Shown here: in pieces, positions 55,744 to 64,000 of the stretch
Position numbering within the stretch: the stretch's first letter is position 1
Layout of the letters: every line of letters begins with the position of its first letter
Source: Manihot esculenta
Taxonomy: Eukaryota; Streptophyta; Magnoliopsida; Malpighiales; Euphorbiaceae
Length of the DNA: 64,000 nt
Direction of reading: 5' to 3'
Assembly: GCF_001659605.2 (NCBI RefSeq)
Contig: NC_035165.2
Span: 12,706,445-12,770,444 of the forward strand
Notes under the pieces: generated by a model
The model's input: only the letters and a program-made list of their open reading frames with translations
What the model was told of the DNA's origin: nothing
Database searches by the model: none
Program-made: the position numbers and the translations under genes

Positions 55744-55990
55744 GTTCGGCAGCCGAAGGGACTTTCGGCCGCCGAACCCTCTTGTGGAGGCAGCCTTCGG
55801 CTGCCGAAGCTTGCCCCCGAAAGGAGACTTTCGTCTCTGTCTGGGAGTTTCGGCCGCCGAAAGTGCCGCCGAACATGCATGAGTTTCGCCTCTGTCTGGG
55901 AGTTTCGGCCGCCGAAGGTGCCGCCGAACCTGCCTGACTTTCGGCTCTGGAGGGACTTTCGGCCGCCGAACCTGCCGCCGAAAGTGCCCT
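55744..55990 (+). repeat. TTCGGC-N-GCCGAA palindrome cluster
   Basis: Elements such as TTCGGCAGCCGAA, TTCGGCTGCCGAA and four TTCGGCCGCCGAA, alternating with GTGCCGCCGAA half-sites and TTTCGTCTCTG or TTTCGGCTCTGG spacers. Confidence 0.88.
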
Positions 55991-56387
55991 GTTCAGCCTT
56001 TTCTTGCATATTTTTCTATGATTGTTTCATGATGTTTTAGGGGGTTTTTGGGGAGTAGTTTAGAGTTATGTTCATGTATGTTTGGTCCCTCATTTGAGTC
56101 CACCTGTGTAGGTTCGGACCCGAGGAACCGAGGACCCCAGCAGTGAGTCTGTTGCCCCAGTGTCTGGTCAGAGCTATCCAGAGGTGAGTGGAATAACTTA
56201 TTATGTTTTAAAGCAAAGAATGAACTTTTCAGCATGTTTCACGCATCATGAATGCCATGTGATGAATTAGGTTGCTTGCATTAGAATTCACGAATATGTT
56301 GCATTGCATATTTTTATGTTGATGTGGATGAATGTTGGATAATCCATAGCCCTCGATCTATGATATGACGATGTGATATGTACGGTA

Positions 56388-56668
56388 CGGAAAGTAAGAC
56401 CAGTGGGACCCATTCTACGTTCGCTGGCACTATGTAAGAGAAAGACCAGGACCCATTCTACGTTCTGGCACAGTTGGACACTGTTATGTTATGATATGTA
56501 AGGGAAAGACCAGGACCCATTCTACGTTCTGGCACAGTTGGACACTGTTATGTTATGATATATAAGGGAAAGACCAGGACCCATTCTACGTTCTGGCACA
56601 GTTCGACACTGTTATGTTATGATATGTAAGGGAAAGACCAGGACCCATTCTACGTTCTGGCACAGTTG
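56388..56668 (+). repeat. Tandem hairpin-unit array, best example
   Basis: Five units. Four are about 65 bp with GACCAGGACCCATTCTACG between CCAG and CTGG arms, separated by ACTGTTATGTTATGATAT. The first unit has a longer stem, CCAGTG with CGCTGG (one G-U pair), around the same loop core. Confidence 0.85.
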
Positions 56669-57295
56669 GACTATGTAGAGGGCTATTGGTGACAAGTTCA
56701 TCCTTGATGTGATTAGCTGTGATGTGATGCATTCCATGATCCATATGATTTAAATGTTTTTATTATTCTGCTCACTGGGCTCTAGTAGCTCATCCCTCTC
56801 CCATTTTCCCCAGGATTGCAGGTACAGGGTAGACCAGGAGATCCATAAGAGTATTGAAGTCCTGTGTATGTAATAGATAGTGTGGACATGATAAATGTAT
56901 TAATGTTATGTAAAAGTACAGTTTCAGTCATGTATTGATATTGAGGATTAGATATTGTGCTTGACATTGTGTATGAGGTATCCCTTTTATTACATGATCA
57001 AAAATGTTTTATAATGTTCATGAAAGCCAACTCATCTTATGATGTATCGCCCATTGGGGCATTGATGAGATCCCACAGAGGGATCACGATTATGATTATG
57101 ACTATGTACAGTGTATGTTCAGGTTGAGTTGGATGTTGAAGGAAAAGTTTTAAATTTTTATGTATGTTGTTGATCATGTATGGGATTAAACAGGTTTTCA
57201 GGATGTATGTCAGGCTTGCTACGGGTCCCGGCGGCCTTAAGCCGACCTGGATCCTAGCGCCGGTAGCGGTCCGATTTTCGGGTCGTTACAACCTC

Positions 57296-58172
57296 AAAGT
57301 TCCAATCTTGATGAGATTATGAAGACTTTGCAGAGTATCCAACAGCAACAGGATCAATTGAACAAATCATTGAATGCAACCATGTTAAGAAGAGAGGAAG
57401 AGCTTCAAGATGTATGGGATGATGATGAAAGTTGGCAAAGTACAAGTTGCTGAAAAAACACAGCCAGAAATTTGTTTGCCCAAACAAACTGATCAAACAG
57501 AACCTGTTGTTGATTTAGATATTATTGATTATTTGAGCAAAGATATTTTTCATACAAATGAAGATGATATACTAAACAATGATCCTTGCAGGGAAGAGAG
57601 CCAAAAAGAGCCAGAACTGAAAGAAACTAACTGTTACATCCAACAGGTGGACTGCGAACACGCACAGAACAAAGGAGAGCCAATCACACCTCTTCAGATC
57701 AATCTTGTGCAGTCAGAAGGAACTCCAACTGAACCACCTCAGCTTGGACCGCAGGACAGTCCTGCAACTCTTCTAGTTGCACCTCTTCAGCTTCCATCGC
57801 ATGAAACTCCTTTCATTCTTCCATTGCAGATCAATCTTTCGCAAGAAGGAGTACCTGAAATCCTCTCAGGCGCGTCCTTTCAGCTTCCAACACAAATCAG
57901 TCTTCCACCTCAGTTAGGTCCTATGCAGAAGGAGGAAACTGAAACTCCTTTCATCCTTCCAATGCAAACAGTCCATGCCCAGGAGGAACAAAAGGTAGTC
58001 CAATGGCCCAAACCAAAGGAGCATGCAGATCAATGCCTGCCCAAACCTCCAGATAAGGTAGAATTTGTTTTGCCTGAACTTAATGCCAAATTGCAGCCAC
58101 CCATGGAGAAATATCAATTGAAGTTGGAAGTGCTCAAAAATGCAAATATAAGGGCTAGAGGCACACAAACTA
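57296..58172 (+). pseudogene. Continuation of Athila-like ORF: Gln-rich helix and Pro-rich tail
   Basis: After the solo LTR the frame continues SSNLDEIMKTLQSIQQQQDQ, a Gln-rich coiled-coil-like helix, to a TGA near 57452. In another frame from 57410 a 250-residue Pro/Gln-rich stretch is open, with alternating phrases such as PLQINLVQSEG, FILPLQINLSQEG and FILPMQTVHAQEE, suggesting an internally repeated low-complexity protein. This part has no domain I recognise; it may be a lineage-specific spacer of a non-autonomous element. It ends abruptly at 58172, where minus-strand gypsy integrase sequence begins. Confidence 0.5.
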
Positions 58173-58892
58173 TGCCGGCTTCTGATGTTCCAGTTTCACC
58201 CTCTGGCAAACCTCACAGGTGGACACAAACTGTGCCACTTCTTTCTTCATAGCTGGCCACCAATACACCCTTTTCAGATCCTGATACATCTTGGTGGCTC
58301 CAGGGTGAACACTGTACCTGGCATTATGAGCTTCCCTCATAATGTCTCCTTTCAGACATATGTCATCTGGTACACATAGTCGATTCCCATAGCGGAGGAT
58401 CCCTTTGCTATCAAATCTGAACTCTGCACTGTTGCCTGACTGAATAGTCCTGGCAATTTTCACTAACTCAGGGTCCTCATGCTGTTTCTGAGCTACCTGC
58501 TCCAGAAACACGGGTGTCACTCTCATCTGTGCTATCAACACACCCGTACCAGACAACTCTAGCTGTAGCCCTTCGTCGATGAGCTTATAAAACTCCATCA
58601 CCACTGGTCTTCTCTCTGCTGCTATATGGGATAAACTGCCAAGTGATTTCCGACTTAAGGCGTCTGCCACAACATTCGCCTTACTCGGATGGTACTGAAT
58701 CTTACAATCATAGTCACTGAGCAGTTCTACCCATCTCCTCTGCCTCAAATTCAGCTCTTTCTGACTCAAGATGTACTGTAAACTCTTATGATCTGTGAAG
58801 ATCTCGCATTTAACCCCATAAAGGTAATGCCTCCACATCTTGAGTGCAAAGATAACTGCCGCCATCTCTAGGTCATGTGTGGGGTAATTCAA
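58173..58892 (-). pseudogene. LTR-A Ty3/gypsy RNase H and integrase zinc domain (truncated)
   Basis: The minus strand reads [40 protein letters not shown] and [16 protein letters not shown] (RNase H end), then the integrase HHCC domain [10 protein letters not shown] with CEVCQRVK, ending at HQKPA where the sequence changes to the Athila-like element. The integrase core is absent. Upstream (58893-59073) the frame is shifted by an extra A in an A-run near 58901, and an in-frame TAG stands just after WSD at about 59074. Confidence 0.9.
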
Positions 58893-59073
58893 CTCATGCT
58901 TTTTTCAGCTGTCTAGAAGCATAAGCAATCACCCTGTCTTTCTGCATCAAAACACAACCCAGTCCCACTCGGGACGCATCACAAAACACTATGAAGTCTT
59001 CATTACTGACGGGCAAAGCTAACACCGGTGCTGATGTTAATCTTTTCTTTAGCTCTTCAAAGCTCTCTTCACA

Positions 59074-60110
59074 CTAGTCCGACCACACGAACCTCTGGTT
59101 CTTCTTGGTCAGTTTGGTCATAGGAGCGGCAATCTTTGAGAAGTCCTGAACAAACCTCCTGTAGTAACCTACCAAACCCAAAAAGCTCTTAATTTCTGTC
59201 ACTGTAGTGGGTCTGGGCCAGTTAGCTACCGCCTCAATCTTCTTGGGGTCTACCTCAATACCTTCTGCTGATACCACATGCCCAAAGAATGAAATACTCC
59301 TCAACCAAAACTCACACTTGGAGAACTTGGCATACAAGCCATGCTCTCTCAGGGTCTGCAGAACTGCCCGCAGATGATGAGCATGCTCCTCTGCATCTCT
59401 GGAATACACTAAGATATCATCGATGAAGACAATAACAAAGTGATCCAGATACTGGCTAAAAACTCTGTTCATGAGGTCTATGAATGCTACAGGGGTATTA
59501 GTCAACCCGAACGGCATTACTAAGAACTCATAATGCCCATATCTGGTCCTGAACGCTGTCTTTGGCACATCTGCTTCTCTAACTATCAACTGATGATACC
59601 CGGATCTCAGATCTATTTTAGAAAAACAACCTGCTCCAGCTAGCTGGTCAAATAGATCGTCGATCCTAGGTAGGTGATACTTATTCGTGATAGTGACCTT
59701 GTTCAACTGCCTGTAGTCGATACAAAGTCTGAGGAATCCATCCTTCTTTCTGACAAACAGCACTGGAGCACCCCAAGGTGAGGTACTAGGGCGGATGAAA
59801 CCCTTATCTACCAACTCTTGCAACTGCTCTTTCAGCTCTTTTAACTCTGTTGGCGCCATCCTATAGGGAGGGATAGAGATCGATCTGGTACCAGGCAGCA
59901 ATTCTATTTCAAATTCTATCTCCCTATCAGGTGGTAGTCCTGGAAGCTCGTCTGGGAAGACGTCTGGAAATTCTCAGACTATTGGTACTGAGGCTGGTTC
60001 CCTAACCTGATTATCTAGCTCTCTCACATGAGCTAGAAACCCCTGACAACCCCTCCTGAGCAATCTACGAGCCTGAAGGGCTGAGATCAAACCTCTAGGT
60101 ATACCCCTCC
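59074..60110 (-). pseudogene. LTR-A Ty3/gypsy reverse transcriptase
   Basis: A 275-codon open frame from 59901: [77 protein letters not shown], the catalytic FIDDILVYS (about 59400-59430), [20 protein letters not shown] and [19 protein letters not shown]. All RT motifs including both catalytic Asp residues are present. Before the first Met the similarity continues to 60110, although one stop interrupts it (near 59975), and it ends where the plus-strand LTR-A element inserted. The closest relative in the window is 1-470. Confidence 0.92.
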
Positions 60111-60467
60111 TGTAATACCCGGCTAGACTCCGGTATCGGAATTCCTACCGTCCGGTGGAATCTCGGATGTCGGAAGCCTCTAGTAGGGTAGAAACATGTT
60201 TTCATAAAATGTTTTAAGGTATTTCATGGTTTTAAGTATGAAAATTAAATGAGTTTTTGAATGAAAAATCTTTGGAGGAAAACCCAGGTTCGGCCGCCGA
60301 AAGTCAAGTTCGGCCGCCGAACATGCATGCGTTTTGGAGGCACGTTAGGCCCCCGAAAGCATGAGTGAGGGAAGTTCAGGTTCGGCCGCCAAAACCCAAG
60401 TTCGGCCGCCGAACATGGCATGCATGCGGAAGCACTTTCGGCCCCCGAACGTGCCTGGCCAGCCACC

Positions 60468-60474
60468 TATAAAA
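60468..60474 (+). promoter_or_regulatory. LTR-A TATA box of a gag-linked copy
   Basis: TATAAAA in GCCACCTATAAAAGG, about 15 bp after the last promoter-side palindromic motif. Transcription would start about 30 bp downstream, near 60498. This copy is still attached to PBS and gag. Confidence 0.75.
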
Positions 60475-60989
60475 GGGTCACTTAGTCGAAATGGGCGAGC
60501 TTTCTCCCATTTTCGGCCATAGCTAGCTTCCGACCTCCCTCTCCCCAGATCTTGTGTTCTTTCTCCAAATCTCCTCCATTTTTCTTGAGTTTTCACCTCT
60601 CATTGCAAGTTTTGAGCATTTAAGACAAGTTTTGGAGCTTTGGGAACTCAGGAGCTCATTTGCTTGGATCTCCGAGTTTAGGTCGTCTCTCTCTCGATCT
60701 TCAAGAGGTAAGAGCCGATCTTAAGCTCATTATATGTTTTAAATAAGTTTTATGCTAGATCTATGGGGTAGAAATGCATGTGTAGGTTTTTAGTGAGTTA
60801 TGGATGATTTTTGAGTTTATGCAAATGTGGCTTGCAAATGCTTGTGTATGTGTGTTGTAGTTGGGGTTTAAGGTAGTTTGAGACCCCTAGGAGCTTGTAT
60901 GCATGTTTTGGTTGAGTTATATGCATGTTGGAAGAGTTAGGAGGCAAATGTGCACAAAGGAGCCAAGTTTCTGCCCTTTGGCAGAAACC

Positions 60990-61240
60990 AGGTTCGGCAG
61001 CCGAAGGAGCTTTCGGCCGCCCAACATGGCTGGGGAGGCAGGCCTTTCGGCTGCCGAAGTTGCCCCCGAAAAGAGACTTTCGTCTCTGTCTGGGACTTTC
61101 GGCCGCCGAAGGTGCCGCCGAACATGCATGAGTTTCGCCTCTGTCTGGGAGTTTCGGCCGCCGAAGGTGCCGCCGAACCTGCCTGACTTTCGGCTCTGGA
61201 GGGACTTTCGGCCGCCGAACCTGCCGCCGAAAGTGCCCTG
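60990..61240 (+). repeat. TTCGGC-N-GCCGAA palindrome cluster
   Basis: The same order of elements as in 55744-55990, including the TTTCGTCTCTGTCTGGGA spacers and GGTGCCGCCGAAC half-sites. It lies in the stretch between the two splice-like signals. Confidence 0.88.
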
Positions 61241-61644
61241 TCCAGCCATTTCTTGCATGTTTTTATGTAGTTGTTTCATGATGTTTTAGGGGGTTTTGGG
61301 GAGTATATTAGAGTTATGTTTATGTATGTTTGGTCCCTCATTGGAGTCCACCTGTGTAGGTTCGGACCCGAGGAACCGAGGACCCCAGCAGTGAGCCAGC
61401 TGCTACAGAGTTTGTCAGAGCTAGCCAGAGGTGAGTGGAATAAACCTTAAGTTTTAAATTAAATGAAATATGAATTTTGAGCATGATCCATGCATCATGA
61501 ATGCCATGAGATATAGTAGGTTGTTTGCATTAGTATTCACGAATATGTTGCATTGCATTTATGATGTTGATGTGGATTGGTTATTGGATGATCTTTTAGT
61601 CCTCATATGACATGATGATGTTACGGCATGTTATGGTATGGAAG

Positions 61645-61795
61645 TCCAGGTTGTACCCATTCTACGTCCCTGGCACGATGTAAGAGAAAGTCCAGGTTGT
61701 ACCCATTCTACGTCCCTGGCACAGTTGGACTGTATGATATGTTATGTTAAGGGAAAGACCGGTTGTACCCATTCTACGTCCCGGCACAGTTGGAC
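61645..61795 (+). repeat. Tandem hairpin-unit array
   Basis: Three units. Two have CCAGG..CCTGG arms and one has CCGG..CCGG, all around GTTGTACCCATTCTACGTC. One base has been lost from each arm of the third unit, which keeps the stem paired. Confidence 0.85.
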
Positions 61796-62422
61796 TATGT
61801 AGAGGACTAATGGTGACAATACCATCCGAGATGTGATTTGTTGTGATGTGTTGCATTTCATAAAAGCATGAAATTTTAATATATGATTTCACTATTCTGC
61901 TCACTGGGCTTTGTAGCTCACCCCTCTCCCCTAACCCCAGATGTGCAGGTACAGGGTAGACCAGGAGGTTAGCCAGAGTTTTGAAGTATGTCTATGTAAT
62001 AGTTAGATTGTGGACATGACATTTGTACTAATGTAATGTAAGAGATTCAGTATGTTATGTAATGAGGTATATTGAGGTTATAGATGTGCTTGACCCTATG
62101 AGTATTATAATCCCTTGTTGATGCATGATCTTAGATATTTGATGATTCAGATGTTAGCCAACTCAACACATGTATATCGCCCATTGGGGCATTTATGAGA
62201 TCCCACAGAGGGGTCAAGTTTATGTTTATGTTTTAGTGCATGCACAGGTTGAGTTTGGTGTATGATGAAAAGGAAAGTTTTATTTTTATGTATGATTATT
62301 GATCATGTATGGGATTGAACAGGTTTACAGGTTATATGTCAGGCTTGCTACGGTTCCCGGCGGCCTTATGCCGATCTGGATCCTAGCGCCGGTAGCGGTC
62401 CGATTTTCGAGTCGTTACAGAA

Positions 62423-62434
62423 TGGTATCAGAGC
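62423..62434 (+). other. Primer-binding site, initiator tRNA-Met type
   Basis: TGGTATCAGAGC four bases inside the LTR end at 62419. Confidence 0.92.
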
Positions 62435-62692
62435 TCTAGGTTCATAGGATCGGACCTAGAGTGTCGGGCTCATAGATGTTCTAGAAGGTCAAGCACAATA
62501 GGAAGATCATGTCCACTAGGATAGGATGTTGAGTCCTGTCTTGATTGATGATGTGTAATGCCATGATGTTATGCATGTGCATTAATGATATGCTATGCTA
62601 TGTGATGTGTATGTGATGAGGGTTCATGTGTGCCCACATGAACCATATGATGCTAATGTTTGTATGATGTGTACTGTTTTTCAGAAAACAGG

Positions 62693-63125
62693 ATGAGAGG
62701 AACTCGTCTATCTGCACGATTGACTGGAGTGCCACCTGAGGATGAGGGCACGAGCGCCCGTCCTCCTACATTGCCTAGGGCAATGTCTTGTAGAGCCAAC
62801 AGAGAAAGGGTGTCAAGGGACCCTAGAAGGTCTTTTGATGCTAGCAGAAGGGGGACAGATAGAGGAGGAAGTTCTTCAGATGTGAGGGAGGTTACAGAAG
62901 AGGATCAGAGGAGGGATGGGAACCTGGATGTGAGCATGAAGGAAGAGGGGACAGGGGAGTCTCAGGGAGGCGTTCAGGCCTCGGGGTATGGTTTTCCACC
63001 CCATTATCCACCCTTCCCACAGGGTTCAGGGTATCCGATGGGAGGTACATCGGATTACTCCAGCTTTAACCCCTACCCTACCTACATGCCTTATCCACCT
63101 TTCTATCCACCTTACACACAGTACC
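62693..63125 (+). pseudogene. LTR-A gag N-terminus, truncated by an LTR insertion
   Basis: MRGTRLSARLTGVPPEDEG, then an Arg/Asp/Ser-rich stretch and the Tyr/Pro-rich low-complexity stretch GGTSDYSSFNPYPTYMPYPP, matching residues 1-145 of the gag at 1526-2428. It ends at 63125 where a minus-strand LTR-A LTR begins. The sequence TGTACTGTTTTTCAG just before the ATG looks like a splice acceptor and is matched at the same place in the other copy (ATGTTTTCAG). The rest of the element is beyond the window. Confidence 0.88.
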
Positions 63126-64000
63126 TGTAACGACCCGGAAACCGATACCCTACCGTAACGGCCCGAACCGCCACCGGCGCTAGGATCCAGATCGGCTTAA
63201 GGCCGCCGGGACCCGTAGCAAGCCAAACATACCTCCTATCACCTAGTCAAATCCCATACATGATCAAAACTTTAATATAAAAACTGGAACATCTGATGTA
63301 AATACCGAACTTGACCTGTATGCAACATAACTGGAAACCTAAAAGAGCCCCATACTAGAGCTCTCAACAAAGCTCTAGCTGGGTCAACATAACATACATC
63401 AAGCTGGGATTACATCCAAGGAACTAGAGCCTAACCTGTGCATGCATCAAACCACAAATATATGACCTCCTCTAGGGTCCTCATTCATTTCCATAGCGTG
63501 GTAAACAACACATGCCACAAGATTAGTTCAAGCATAACTCAACATCTAGTATAACATACATCATGTATTAAACAGGGACTAACCAAGTCTTAGGGCCAAG
63601 CACAGCACTAAACCATAAATATAACTCCAAATTAACTTTACATTTCATCTCATTATCTTAAAATCGACTTATATTACATGTCCAATTCTAAAACTACTAA
63701 CTATAACATAGAGATAGACTATTACATTACAAACACACATCACTTAATCTTTACCCTGTTGACTTCTGAGCTCTGACTCAAACCTGCAAACCTGGGGATT
63801 AGGGGAGAGGGGTGAGCTAAAAAGCCCAGTGAGTAGAAACATAGAAAACAGTTCATTAATTACATGCTCTCATGCAATGCGTCATAACACAAAGAAATCA
63901 CATAACTGTATCTTGTCCGTCTCGGGGTTCATGCAAATATCTACTCCCCACGGACCTGTTTCTGAGAGTTCTTTTTGCTAGCATCCTTTCCTCTCAAGGA
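63126..64000 (-). mobile_element. LTR-A LTR, minus strand, running off the window
   Basis: The top strand starts TGTAACGACCCGGAAACC at 63126 after GTACC (expected TSD). It differs from other copies by an extra 28 bp near its end, in which the terminal motif appears a second time (GTAACGGCCCGAACCG at 63154). The conserved GATCCAGATCGGCTTAAGG block and, near 63815, the AAAGCCCAGTGAGTAGAA block are present. The start of its tandem array may be at 63915-64000. Confidence 0.88.

Larger units (their letters stand above)
54865..57290 (+). mobile_element. Solo LTR-A inside the Athila-like ORF
   Basis: TGTAATACCCGGCTAGAC to TTTTCGGGTCGTTACA, 2426 bp, TSD ACCTC at 54860-54864 and 57291-57295. The host reading frame is continuous across the site once one TSD copy is removed. 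Contents: promoter-side palindromes, here duplicated (55038-55205); TATA 55220-55226; GTAAG at 55460; main palindromes 55744-55990; CCACCTGTGTAG near 56100; GTGAGT near 56181; hairpin array 56388-56668. Confidence 0.95.
60111..62419 (+). mobile_element. 5' LTR of plus-strand LTR-A element
   Basis: TGTAATACCCGGCTAGAC to TTTTCGAGTCGTTACA (2309 bp), followed by the PBS. The left flank CCTCC would be the TSD. Contents: duplicated promoter-side palindromes 60287-60452; TATA 60468-60474; CTTCAAGAG/GTAAG at 60708; main palindromes 60990-61240; CCACCTGTGTAG near 61360; GTGAGT near 61429; hairpin array 61645-61795. Confidence 0.94.

Noticed and set aside
55038..55990. Regularly spaced palindromes considered as a CRISPR-like array
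   Set aside because: Spacing and spacers vary, spacers are themselves shared between copies, and the host is a plant. They are parts of an LTR.
62423..62434. tRNA-like segments TGGTATCAGAGC at several places
   Set aside because: They are primer-binding sites next to LTR ends, not tRNA genes; no cloverleaf surrounds them.

Overview
The window looks like repeat-dominated, probably heterochromatic DNA of a flowering plant, most likely a eudicot. The evidence is the element content: Ty3/gypsy elements primed by initiator tRNA-Met, an Athila/Tat-type tRNA-Asp primer site, a Ty1/copia element, a TRIM, plant-type LINEs and a CACTA transposon whose transposase begins MDRS. No host gene, tRNA or rRNA gene could be supported, and the species cannot be named from the sequence.

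The main actor is one Ty3/gypsy family, called here LTR-A. Its LTR is 2.15-2.4 kb, begins TGTAATACCCGG and ends in CGGTCCG..GTCGTTACA. Eight copies, whole or partial, are recognised, plus an older fragment. Five are solo LTRs with target-site duplications (TSDs): 7956-15392 (ATCTT), 26087-30613 (GATAC), 27219-29424 (AAAAT), 30995-33145 (CTCAT) and 54865-57290 (ACCTC). Three flank coding regions or run off the window: 2715-4992, 60111-62419 and 63126-end. Each well-preserved LTR carries a TATA box, two clusters of a 13-bp palindrome TTCGGC-N-GCCGAA, strongly conserved splice-like signals, and a short tandem array whose units can fold into hairpins with covarying stems.

Layout. 1-5761: minus-strand LTR-A element (RT, protease, zinc knuckle, gag, PBS, 5' LTR) inserted in an older LTR-A copy. 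5762-15540: repeats, then a minus-strand LINE split by a solo LTR-A that is itself split by a nearly intact copia element (8154-13401). 15802-24078: an old, stop-riddled Ty3/gypsy element with both LTRs, invaded by a TRIM and two solo LTRs of an Athila-like family. 24230-25230: 5'-truncated LINE with TSD and poly(A). 26087-33145: three solo LTR-A copies, two of them nested. 33260-36346: end of a Del/Tekay-like gypsy element and its LTR. 36347-48806: AT-rich DNA with decayed LINE and LTR remnants. 48808-52367: 5' part of a CACTA element, cut by an Athila-like element (52368-58172) that holds a solo LTR-A. 58173-64000: minus-strand LTR-A pol, into which a plus-strand LTR-A element inserted, itself interrupted by a minus-strand LTR-A LTR.

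The coding parts are retroelement Gag, protease, reverse transcriptase, RNase H and integrase, or transposase. Almost all carry stops or frameshifts, so few if any elements here could move by themselves. The most unusual material is non-coding: the palindrome clusters beside the LTR-A promoter and the hairpin array further downstream.
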